From contig CDMY01000395.1 of NCBI GenBank assembly GCA_001179505.1, positions 246,617 through 285,118 on the forward strand: a DNA stretch of 38,502 nucleotides, written 5' to 3'. Of the stretch, positions 14,293 through 24,428 are shown one piece after another. A model generated the notes under the pieces. The model searched no databases, was not told the DNA's origin, and was given only the letters and a program-made list of their open reading frames with translations. Made by a program: the position numbers and the translations under genes. The DNA comes from Vitrella brassicaformis (taxonomy: Eukaryota; Sar; Vitrellaceae). Numbering within the stretch: position 1 is the first letter of the stretch; each line of letters starts with the position of its first letter.

Positions 14293-16275
14293 CTAAGGCG
14301 CCTGGCCGTCAAGCACGATAACCGCGATCAGCTCGAGGACGCTGCGCGCCATGGCGGCCGTCAGGGGGCACCGCTGTAGAAAGGGCGCATCATTGGCCAC
14401 ACCTGCTGCTGGCGCCTCGGTGGTACGAATGGTGACGCGCACTGTATGCAGACAAGAGCGGATGATCAGACGACACGACAGCATGAGCACACGCTGTGCA
14501 TACGTGTACGTACCATTCTGGTTGTCGCCTGGTGGGATGTCAAAGTTAATCCATGCGATGAATGGGTCGGCAGCCGTTGTCAGCACATGCAGCTGCCCAC
14601 AGGCCCCATTTGGCGCCTCCCATGTCATCACATCCGCGCATCCATTGGGCGGTGTGTATGGCGATCGAGTCATGATGCAGTCGAGATGGCCACCACGCAC
14701 ACGCCTGACAGACAGAGACGTTCATATTAGCACAAAGCGTACGTCCATCGACTCACCGGTCCACCAGCACTGCTGGCGAGTAGGTGAAGCCGCTCACAGC
14801 CTGCACCCGGTAACGCAGCACCACCTCCTTCAGCATGCAGCTCGCCGATGTGAAAACAGGCCCGTTGTTGACGCCAACCGTCGCCCAGCCCACACCATGG
14901 TGCCACCGAATGCGGCTGCGGACTGGCGGGTCATGCGGCTTGGCGTGGTGAGTGAAGGGGTGTTGCGAGAAGGGGTGGACGGGGCGGTTGGGGAGGAGGA
15001 CGGGCGGGTTGATGGTGAGGGCGAAGCCGGGCTCGTTGCGGATGGCGCGAATCTCGTTGTTGTGGCGGAACAGCTCGAGTGTGCCGTCCTGCTGGCCGGT
15101 GGAGCGGCGGAAGGTCACACGGCGGCCGACGAGCATCCACTGCGCACAGAAACGGGGCAGCGCAAGGAAATCCTGCAGTCAACACACACTCATCCAGCAG
15201 CTCGCCCACTGCCTCTTCTGTATGTTGTGCTTATCGCCTTGATGGCGTATGTCTGCAGGTCTCCAGCACCCACAGTGACCGGCAGCTGGCAATAGCGGCA
15301 CTGCTTGGCGACTCTGGGTGTGTCGCCCACCTCCCCCCAGCCGCCCTCGCCCTCCTCCTCCACCATCCACATGGCCTTCATCACATCGCCGTGGCTCAGC
15401 TGATCGTCGAAGTGCACCACACCAGTCAGCCCCGCCCGCTCGATGGCCTTCGGCAGCCGAAGGCGGCGGACAATCGGCCGGAGGGCATTTCTGGTGGGTC
15501 GGGCTGTCGACTTGAGGTGGGCGATGGCAGTGAGGTCAGACAGTGCCAGGATGATGCTCATGGGGTTGGCAGGGATGTCATTCAGGTGCAGCCGTCGCGC
15601 CTGATGACACACAGACAGAAGGACATACACAGACAGCACATAAGAGGTGCACCCCACATCAGTGTGGGTCTTGTGTGTGTGCCTGCCCGTGGTCACTCCC
15701 CCACTCACATATGTGCGGCGATGTCTTGTGAGTGCGATGGTCGAGTTGATGGTCTCTGCCAACTCGGCCAGCAGGTCGGACACAGCAGCAAACTGACGAC
15801 TCACCTTGGCCACCGTCTGACCAATAAATCAACACGACGAGAGCAAGCCAAGCAAAGAAGACTCCACAGACACACAGAGGGCCTTGTGGTGTGTGGTGTG
15901 GTTGGCAGCCTGCCGCACCAGTGGTGCCATCGAAGCAGCGGTGTCCATCTGCAGAAGTTGGTCGATGCAGCTGTTGACCTGCACACACACACACACACGC
16001 CCACCACACACACAAGCAAGCAGCCGATGAGCTTTGGATGCACTGCATGGAATGGACGAGTCGGTATGTGTGTTGGTCAGCTGATACCTGAGCCTGCTTC
16101 AGCCGATAGCCTTCTACCCGGGGCAGCAGCTGCGCCTGTATCGCTGCCATCGTCTGCAGAGATTCGCACGACAAAGCCACAGACAAACATGCCATGGATC
16201 AGATCACGCGCTCTGCTCATGCTTTGCTTGGCCTGCAGGCTTCTCTTCCCTCACCTCAGTGGTGACGCCGTCCAT
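14293..16275 (-). CDS. Hypothetical protein, left member of head-to-head paralogue pair
   Basis: Eight exons give 457 residues in phase: 16255-16275, 16088-16153, 15919-15978, 15709-15816, 15238-15600, 14757-15172, 14514-14704, 14293-14441. It was deduced by aligning with the plus-strand paralogue at 16545-18667, which has the same exon order. An N-terminal helical part (AKVSRQFAAVSDLLAELAE) is followed by a possible F-box-like helix set (DIPANPMSIILALSDLTAI, then KSTARPTRNALRPIVRRLRL), a conserved RLPKAIERAG...VVHFDDQL block, and a beta-rich C-terminal domain (RRSTGQQDGTLELFRHNNE, HPFTHHAKPHDPPVRSRIRW, VRGGHLDCI). The last domain is not recognised. The intron after residue block QTYAIK has no GT at the paralogue's donor site (AT instead); a GC donor three bases earlier keeps frame. 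Function unknown; substrate-adaptor is only a guess. Confidence 0.72.
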
Positions 16276-16544
16276 CGTCCAAGCCACTGGCCCTCAAGGC
16301 ATATGAATCAAACTGATCCTTGGATGCTTCAACAGGCTTTGCTCGCCTCCGTCATCACAGGAGTATCATCGAATCCCCTCCTCCACCAACCACCAGGACC
16401 AACCACCCAAACCATCTCGACTTTCAAGCTCGCAGGGAAATCGCAGGCACAGGGAGGAGATCAGAGGGTTGAGGGTGACGAGTAAGGCGTGTTCAATCTG
16501 TGTGGAAGCGTCCAAGCAGCAGCGTGATTCATGCCATCTGGGCC
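16276..16544. promoter_or_regulatory. Shared, inverted-duplicated promoter of the paralogue pair
   Basis: The 269 bp between the two start codons contain related sequence on the two strands: reading away from the centre, both arms contain GAAGC(A/G)TCCAAG, then TGATTCAT...GCC, then (G)GGCC shortly before ATGGAC. So the inverted duplication includes the promoter and each gene probably kept its own copy. The first introns are also alike (GTGAG(G/A)GAAGAG...GCCAAGCAAAGC). Confidence 0.7.
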
Positions 16545-18667
16545 ATGGACGTCAATCAGACTCGGGTGAGAGAAGAGGAGCCTGAAGCCAAGCAAAGCGT
16601 GAAGCAAAGCACGTGCATCATGGCATTCGTCGTGTCTGTTGTGCCTTTTGTGTTGTCCTGCATGTGTGTGGTGCAGCTGGTTGCTTTGCGTGTGCGTGAG
16701 CAGCTCTTGCCGCAGCGGGAGTTCACGCCTTTGATCACAGCATGCCTTCAGATGAACCAGACTCAGGTAGTTAACCGACTCTTCACTCACACATTCGTTT
16801 ATGCAGTCCATCCGGCCATCTTTTATCGGTCGGTTGCTTGCCTCTGGTGCTGCTTGTGGTGTGGTGGCATGTGTGTGTAGGCAAACACACAGATCACACG
16901 GCTCTCACAGATGGACTCTACTGAGCTGCCAGCACAGGTGCGTGCAGGGTGTCAAGCAGGACACAGAACCACACAATGGCTTCTTTGTGTCATGCTTCGG
17001 TTGGTGTTGCTCTCGTGTGGTTCATTCATTCGTCAGATGGTGGCCAAGGTGAATCGTCAACTCGCTGCTGTGTCCGACCACCTGGCAGAGCTGGCGCACA
17101 TAATAGAGACCGTCATGACACAGACAACACACGAGGGTGAGCCGACACACACATTCGTAAGGGAGAATGGCACACCAACACACAACCACGCCCTTGTGTG
17201 TGTCTGTGTCGTTGTCAGGTGGTGGCTCTGGCGATTCTGCCGCACAAAGCAACGATGGCCACGTGCAGGTGTGTGACCACAGGCAGGCACAAGCAAGACA
17301 CACACACCGAGCCGCCACGTGCATTGCGTGTGCATGGCATTGCTGTGTGGCATCAGGCCACACCGACGGACCTCTCGGACCTTCCCGCTGAGCCCATAAG
17401 CACCATCGTCGCAGCCTCTGACGTCAAAACCATCGGCCGATTCAAATCGACAGCCCGCCACTTCACCAACGCCGTGCGGCCCATCGTCCGCAGCCTTCGG
17501 CTGCCGAAGGCCATCGAGCGGGCGGGGGTGGGCGGTGTGGTGCAGTTCGACGATCAGCTCGGCGATGCCGATGTGATGAAGGCCATGTGGGTGGCGGAGG
17601 AGGGGGGCGAGGGCGGCTGGGGGGAGATGGCCGACACACTCAGAGTCGCCGAGCACTGCGGCAATTGCCAGCTGCCGATCATCGTGAATGCTGGAGACCT
17701 GCAGACACACGCCAGCAAGACGGTAAACACGACACACAGAAGAGGCAATGGGTAAGCTGCTGGATGTGGGTGTTGGCTGCAGGATTTCCTGGCACTGCCC
17801 CGTGTGTTTGCGCAGTGGATGCTGGTCGGCCGCAATGTGGCATTCCGTCGCCCCACCGGCCAGCAAGACGGCACACTCGAGCTGCTCCGGCACAACAACG
17901 AGGTCCGGATCATCCGCAACGAGCCCAGCTTCCCCATCACCATCAACCCACCCCTCCCCCAGCCCACCGGCCCCGTCCATCCCTTCTCGCAGCACCCCTT
18001 CATCCACCACGCCAAGCCGCATGACCCGCCCGTCCGCCACCGCATTAGGTGGCAGCCTGGTGTGGGCTGGGCGACGGTTGACGTCGACGACGCGCCTGTT
18101 CACGCATCGGCGAGTTCTATGGTGAAGGGCCTGATGGTAGCTCACCGGGTGATGGGTGTGAGTGGATTCACCGACTCGCCGACAGTGGCGGTGGACCGGT
18201 GAGTGGATGGACGGCACGCAATGAGAGGGCAAATGGCTATGTGTTGCGCTATTGATGTGTGTTAGGGGTGTGCGGGGTGGCTACCTCGACAGCATCAGAA
18301 CCCGATCGCCGCACACGCCCCTCGGCGGATGCTCAGACGTGACGGCATGGGAGGCGGCCAGTGGGACCTGTGCGCAAGGGCATGTGCTGATGACGACCGC
18401 CGACCCTTTCATCGCATGCATGATCTGGCACAGCCACCCAAACGACTACCAGAACGGTACGCAAACACATTGATATCACATCCTCATGCTGTCGTCTTGT
18501 CTGATTTCTGCTCTTGTCTGCATGCAGTCCACGTCTACATCACTATCAGCGAGGCGCCAACAGCAGGTGTCCCTCACGATGCACCCTTCGCGCGGCGATT
18601 TCCTCTGACGGCCTCCCGCATTCGTCGCGTGGCCAGCCCGATTGCGCCCTTGGTGCTCGACGGCTAG
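16545..18667 (+). CDS. Hypothetical protein, right member of head-to-head paralogue pair
   Basis: Nine exons give 476 residues in phase: 16545-16565, 16677-16766, 16881-16937, 17037-17136, 17219-17268, 17357-17722, 17783-18198, 18266-18456, 18528-18667. Same architecture as the minus-strand partner, with one extra Gly/Ser-rich exon (17219-17268, GGGSGDSAAQSNDGHVQ). The helical N-terminus (KVNRQLAAVSDHLAELAHII) leads to an F-box-like segment (LSDLPAEPISTIVAASD, RFKSTARHFTNAVRPIVRSL), the RLPKAIERAG block, CxxC-like EHCGNCQLP, and the HNNEVRIIRNEPSF and HPFIHHAKPHDPPVRHRIRW beta-rich region. All introns are GT-AG. The stop TAG at 18665 falls earlier than in the partner; the sequence GACCATGAAGGTGAGAG follows the stop in both. 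No known family was recognised beyond the tentative F-box. Confidence 0.78.
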
Positions 18668-19642
18668 CAGCCGTAGACCATGAAGGTGAGAGCCCACCCA
18701 CATGATGACATGGTGATGTGCGTGTATGTATTAATGAGTTTCTGTGTGCTGATGGATCTTGTGCTTCAGTCGTGCTGGCAAGCTGCATGTGTTGAAGGAA
18801 GGGCCGCAGGTGGCCTGCAGTCAGTCAGTGTGCGTTAGTTACGACTTCGTACAAGGCTGTGGTGTCGCATGACTGATCGATGGAGGAATGTCGTATGTAT
18901 GTGGACCATCACAGATCCCATCCATCCGTGCGTCTGTTCGTATGTAAGCAACCCACCACCCAGCCAGCCACCCACCCAGCCAAATACACCGAGCTGCATC
19001 ATGTCATCCATCCAGTGCGGGCAAGTGCGTGTGTGCTGAATGAAGGCGTCTGTATATGTCCACCGATCCGGATACGCAACACGACGAATGAATGCAGCCA
19101 GCCAGCCGCCCGCAGCACACGCTCAGCTGTCGAGTCTCACGCTCACTCAACTACTCATAAACCACGAAGAATCAGGCGTCTGTGTTCTGCACCCATTGTT
19201 TGTACCGACATATCTCGATTTGGCCACGTGTATCGACTCTATACATGTCGCTCACGCCCCTTCTCAACCCAGCCGACCTCCCGCCCCCAACAAGCACCAC
19301 CACCACCACCCGACTGTTTCGGTCAATGAGAACACCGCCAACGCACATAAGTAGACAGACGGGGAGAGAACAGCGACACACCACACCCAGGCACAAAAAA
19401 AATAGCATAGTCACCACCATACGGAGGGACCAAAAGAACTTGACAAAACAGTATCGTCACCACCATACGGAAGGACGAAAAGAAAAGGAGAAAGCAGCGT
19501 CCGCACCATACGGAGGAACGAAAAGAAAAGGAGAAAGCAGCGTCCGCACCATACGGAAGGACGAAAAGAGTACGGCAAAGGAGAAGAAAAGGCAAAGGAG
19601 AAGAATACGACTCAAAAGCAATAGAATACACTAATTAAGTAC
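18668..19642. other. Intergenic region with minisatellite
   Basis: No gene is supported. The left end continues to match the region downstream of the minus-strand paralogue for a few tens of bases. The right end carries an A/G-rich tandem repeat, listed separately. Confidence 0.5.
19410..19575. repeat. 43-bp minisatellite, about 3.7 units
   Basis: Units start at 19410 (46 bp, diverged), 19456, 19499 and 19542 (partial). Each begins GTC(A/C)(C/G)CACCATACGGA and continues with GGA(C/A)GAAAAGAAAAGGAG; the second and third units are nearly identical. No unique spacers lie between units, so this is a simple tandem array. Confidence 0.85.
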
Positions 19643-20321
19643 CGTACATCCAGACCATAGACAAAAACAAGAAACAGCCATCCTCTCCCGTCTGTCTACA
19701 TATGGGTGCGTGGGGCCTCCTCTCGTGTGGTGGCCGTGGGTGGTGGGTGGTGAGTGGGGTGCTCCTCGTCGCACACGCTGCCCTCGTCGGGGCCGGAGAG
19801 GGCACAGACGGGGCTGCACGGGCGACATGTCACTCGGGGGTGTTGGTGGGGGCCGGTGCAAGCCCAGGCATGCCCGCTGCATAGGCTGCTGGTGGTGCGG
19901 GTGGTGCGAATGCGGGTGCAGGCGCTGCCTGTGGTGCTGGCGGGGTCGGTGAAGGGAAGAGCATGGCCGGCGGCCCTTAGCCCCCTCGGCGGAGCGACGA
20001 AGCCCTCGGCAGCGGGGCGCTCGCCTCCGATGACTGTTGCTGGGGTGCGGGTGGTAGTTGGATGACGCTGGCCTTCCTGGGCACCTCACGCGGCGACACC
20101 GGGGGGCAGCTCGACCGGCCTGACACACACGAGAGAGAAACAGCGGTAGAGAGACGGTTCATGGGATGGCGGTCTGGATGAGTGTGCGTGTCTGTGTCTG
20201 ACTTACTCAAAGCCTTCGATTTCTTGCTGTGGGTCCAGTGTGGGATGGGTAGTTGTTGGGGAGCTCCTCTCGGGGGTGCTCCACCTGCACCTGAGGATGG
20301 CAGGGCCGGCGCGGCAGCTCC
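19643..20321. repeat. 679-bp direct repeat, left copy
   Basis: As far as I can read, identical base for base to 20622-21300. The left copy ends exactly where the N run begins and the right copy starts exactly where it ends. Perfect identity abutting a gap on both sides is the pattern of a mis-joined contig overlap or an unresolved allele, not of an old duplication. Confidence 0.9.
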
Positions 20322-20621
20322 NNNNNNNNNNNNNNNNNNNNNNNNNNNNNNNNNNNNNNNNNNNNNNNNNNNNNNNNNNNNNNNNNNNNNNNNNNNNNNN
20401 NNNNNNNNNNNNNNNNNNNNNNNNNNNNNNNNNNNNNNNNNNNNNNNNNNNNNNNNNNNNNNNNNNNNNNNNNNNNNNNNNNNNNNNNNNNNNNNNNNNN
20501 NNNNNNNNNNNNNNNNNNNNNNNNNNNNNNNNNNNNNNNNNNNNNNNNNNNNNNNNNNNNNNNNNNNNNNNNNNNNNNNNNNNNNNNNNNNNNNNNNNNN
20601 NNNNNNNNNNNNNNNNNNNNN
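20322..20621. other. Assembly gap, 300 N
   Basis: Exactly 300 undetermined bases. The round number suggests an estimated scaffold gap. Frames that run through it carry no information. Confidence 0.99.
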
Positions 20622-21300
20622 CGTACATCCAGACCATAGACAAAAACAAGAAACAGCCATCCTCTCCCGTCTGTCTACATATGGGTGCGTGGGGCCTCCT
20701 CTCGTGTGGTGGCCGTGGGTGGTGGGTGGTGAGTGGGGTGCTCCTCGTCGCACACGCTGCCCTCGTCGGGGCCGGAGAGGGCACAGACGGGGCTGCACGG
20801 GCGACATGTCACTCGGGGGTGTTGGTGGGGGCCGGTGCAAGCCCAGGCATGCCCGCTGCATAGGCTGCTGGTGGTGCGGGTGGTGCGAATGCGGGTGCAG
20901 GCGCTGCCTGTGGTGCTGGCGGGGTCGGTGAAGGGAAGAGCATGGCCGGCGGCCCTTAGCCCCCTCGGCGGAGCGACGAAGCCCTCGGCAGCGGGGCGCT
21001 CGCCTCCGATGACTGTTGCTGGGGTGCGGGTGGTAGTTGGATGACGCTGGCCTTCCTGGGCACCTCACGCGGCGACACCGGGGGGCAGCTCGACCGGCCT
21101 GACACACACGAGAGAGAAACAGCGGTAGAGAGACGGTTCATGGGATGGCGGTCTGGATGAGTGTGCGTGTCTGTGTCTGACTTACTCAAAGCCTTCGATT
21201 TCTTGCTGTGGGTCCAGTGTGGGATGGGTAGTTGTTGGGGAGCTCCTCTCGGGGGTGCTCCACCTGCACCTGAGGATGGCAGGGCCGGCGCGGCAGCTCC
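20622..21300. repeat. 679-bp direct repeat, right copy
   Basis: Right partner of 19643-20321. This copy is continuous with the rest of the minus-strand gene that extends to 23.8 kb, so it is the one more likely to be correctly placed. Confidence 0.9.
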
Positions 21301-23820
21301 CTCAGCCACCTCCTTGCCCTCCTGGATGATGATCTGTTCCTGCTGCTGCGCCGCCTTCTTCTGCTGCTTGTGTGCGAGTGGGGGGAGGAACTCCTGGTCT
21401 GCGGCCTGCACAGCGCGGTACTTGTCGCGGTGCTTGAGGAGGGAGTAGAGGGCGACCTTGAGGGAGGCGATGGTGTCGGAGCGGGGCCGTATCTTGTGCA
21501 GGATCTTGGGGCTGCGGTGGCCCCGCATCAACACGTCGGTACTGCAGGTCCTCGTGCCACACCACACCCAGCTGGTTCTCGCGAGAGGGATGGGGGGAGG
21601 AGGTGACGGTGACGTCGAACCGACGCCGGAGGGACCCATCGTCGTCCTCCTCGCGGAGGGCCACACGCCCCTTGGCCTCGCGCAGGATGACACGGGCGCA
21701 CTTGCTCAGCAACGGCGGGTCCAACATGCGCACCGCCCCTCCTCTGATCGACACGAAAGACACGGGAGTGAGAAGCTTGTTTGTGTGCGGTGTTCGTTTC
21801 CCCATCGCTGTGTGGTGTGCGTACCGTCATGGCTCTCGTCGGCGCTTTCGTCGCCCTCGTTGGCGACGTCCTTCTTGCTACCCTGCCCCACACACACGCT
21901 GCATACACAGACACAGACCGGCACCCATCAGATCAGATCGTCATTGTCCCGTCTCGCCCTCCCTCCCTCCCTCCCTCCCACGTGTGCCTTACGTGTCCGT
22001 CTGATTGAATTCTCGTTATCGCTATCCCTGGTCTCGATGCGCATTCCCCCCTGCACCTCCTTGCTGCCCGCGCCGCTTTGGCCCTTCCACGCATCGCTCC
22101 GGCACGCCCCCAACGCCAGAGGCTCAGAGGGATGGTACTCGGCCGGCAGAGAGGCAGATGGGGGCTTGGCGGCCTCGAACCAAGACGAAGACGCCGCCGC
22201 TGCGGCAGCGGACTGCTCACATGAGCCTGAGGAAGGAAATGACACAAGAAGGAAATGACACAAAAACGGGATGCCAATACATTCACTTATCATGTGTGTC
22301 TCCTTGTTGCCTCTCTCACCGGCAGCAGCAGCAGCAGGAGCGTCTTTGTCCTCCTTGCGCGGCTTGTCCCCTCCCCGTTCCTTGGCGCTGCCAGCACTCC
22401 TGGCCTTCTTGGACGCAAGGCCGTCCGAACCGCTGCACGACGGGACCCCGCCCTCCCCACTTGGCTCGCCGTCCTCAGCCTTGGTCTGGGGGGTGCGGTG
22501 GGAGGCGACTGTGAGGGTGAGTGCTCGTGTGGTCGTTTGGCGGCCTTTTTCTTGCCCTAGGGGATGAAGCGCTGCGATGGGTCGTCGGCGTCGGAGTCGG
22601 GGCTCCATTCCATGGGGGAATGGGATGATGAGCCAGCTGCTGTCGTCGCCCTTGGAGAAGAACCAGTGGTCGGTCTTCTCACAGTACGACCACCTGCAGC
22701 ACCCACACAACACACCATGAGACGAGAGCCAGCATTCATCCATGTGTGTGTCGGCTGTGCATATCCCATCCTGTGTCTGCTGCCCACCTAAGCTGCTCTC
22801 CCTCCTTGATGGTTTTGACGGGCGTGATGGCAACTACAGGTGTCTGGGCACCCACACACTCGCGCACTTGACCCTGGGCCCCCACTCGGGTGCACTGGCG
22901 TCGATGGTGCCGTGGTTGATGGACACCGCTGGCAGCCAGACGTGAGCAGATGCTGTCGCCGAACAGCACCGGGTTGGCCCCCGCCCTCGCCCCGGCGGCT
23001 TGTCCCGCCTGTCCTGCTCCTCCTGGCCGAATGTGGGCTTGTGTGACGGCTTGCTGGAGCCGTCGCGGTGTTCAGACCCGTTCGACACGAGGCTCAGGTG
23101 TCCCAGCCAGTCGAGGTTGGCGATCTCGGCGCTGCATGGGATGGACATGCTGAAGCACTTGTCCCGCTCGGCCTTGAGGTCGACATAGGGCAGCAGGAGG
23201 CATCCTGCTGCGGACCTCCTCGGTGTACTGGGCCGAGCTGCTGTTGGGGACTGACGGGCCAGTCCAGGAGGTCCCGCCGCGCGACGATCTTCTTCTTCTC
23301 CTTGCTTGGACGGTGTGTGGGGGGTAGGGCCGGGTGCCCGGCTCCAGCTGCCAGATGTGGCCTTGCATGCGCTGGTAGTTCCAGTTGGAAGATGATCTGC
23401 TCGTCGGTCTCGAGACGCGCGGCGCGGTAGGACGTCCAGCAGGAAGGAGAGGGACAGGTAGGCCGGCGCAGTAAAATGGTCGACTTGAAGAGGTCATGGT
23501 CCTCATCCAAACCTACGCAAGAGCCACACACCGAAGGGAAAGGTGCATGTGATGTGTAAGCTGAGGTCTCTCTCCCTGTGCGTGTGTGTGTGTGTGTGGT
23601 TGCTTTGCTTACCGACGGGTATCATTTCATCGTCGACCTCTACGTTGACCTGGTTCTCCCCTCCCGCCTCTTCCTCAGCTGGACACACACGCGGCCCCGG
23701 ATATGCTGGCACAAATGCCGCCCTCCCACCCATCCCACCCTCAGATACACACAACCCCGCCCCACAACGCAGTCCACGAAGCAGGCATGGCACTATCACG
23801 ACACAAATGGAGGAAATCAT

Positions 23821-24428
23821 GGCCGTAAATCACACTAAACGCACCCATTCTCGCAGCCATCCAGCACCGTAGTGGGACAAGTACATGTAATCAAATGCAT
23901 GTAGCAAGACCAGGAAACGCAACGAGGTGTGTGCGCTGACGCCACCCTGCTGAGGAGAGAAAGGACGCTAGAAGGAAGACGCTCACAAAAAATACGTCGT
24001 GTGTCGGTCTGTCTGTCTGTGTGGGAGGCCTGGGGGGAAAAGAGCGATTTGCCTCCAATTCCCGCCTGCCCGCCTCCGTCCCTGGCCCGGTCGGCCTACA
24101 GCACATCCATGCATCCATCCATCCATCCACCCGACCAAACATCGACAACACTGCAGGCAGCCGGCAAGCCTGCAACTAGCTCAACCATTGAAGCACCTCT
24201 GACCCACCCTGTCTGTCGGTGTTTGTACGTCCGTGCCATTTATGCTCTCACGAAGAGGCCGGCACGGACGTACGCGTGAATGTGAAGTGCGTGTGCGTGT
24301 GCGTATGTGTGTGTGTGGATTGGGGGTCGTCGGTGCAGTGCATCTATCTCCCTCCTCCTCTCTCAAGAAACCCAGCTACGCATCCATATCCATTCACACC
24401 AACATGCACCCACCCCCCCCGCCGCCCC
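23821..24428. other. Intergenic region, no gene seen
   Basis: Between the start of the disrupted gene and the stop of the next minus-strand gene. It contains short CATC/CCAT and TG runs (for example near 24108-24130 and 24280-24320) but no supported exon. Confidence 0.5.

Larger units (their letters stand above)
19830..23820 (-). pseudogene. Disrupted gene with weak SET-domain resemblance
   Basis: Exon 1 (23613-23820) has a hydrophobic start (MISSICVVIVPCLL) and an acidic end joined by a good GTAAGC intron to GLDEDHDLFKSTIL at 23512. Downstream, protein-like blocks keep changing frame without splice sites: ETDEQIIFQLEL, NYQRMQGHIWQLEPGT, LPYVDLKAERDKCFSMSIPC, then VSINHGT near 22906-22926 and VKTIKEGEQL near 22789-22815, which recall the NHS and GEEL motifs of SET methyltransferases. 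Later blocks are a low-complexity K/E/S region, LLSKCARVILREAKG, and KVALYSLLKHRDKYRA...ADQEFL, which resembles the C-terminal substrate-binding helices of RuBisCO-methyltransferase-type SET proteins. At least six frame breaks are needed, so it is either a pseudogene or, given the adjoining gap and duplicated flank, low-quality consensus. The true end lies inside the duplicated segment (stops at 19977 or 19830 by frame). Confidence 0.4.

Noticed and set aside
15079-16485. 468-residue plus-strand open frame
   Set aside because: Antisense to the left paralogue's exons and introns; it crosses well supported splice sites and has no recognisable domain.
17057-18232. 391-residue minus-strand open frame
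   Set aside because: Antisense to the right paralogue; it mirrors the rejected frame over the left copy, as expected for shadows of homologous genes.
19410-19575. CRISPR-like repeat array
   Set aside because: No unique spacers lie between units; it is a plain minisatellite in a nuclear eukaryotic genome.
19120-19634. Lys/Arg-rich plus-strand frame over the minisatellite
   Set aside because: Its composition follows the A/G-rich tandem repeat and there is no start context or splice support.
20182-20931. Frames crossing the N run
   Set aside because: The translation through undetermined bases has no evidential value.
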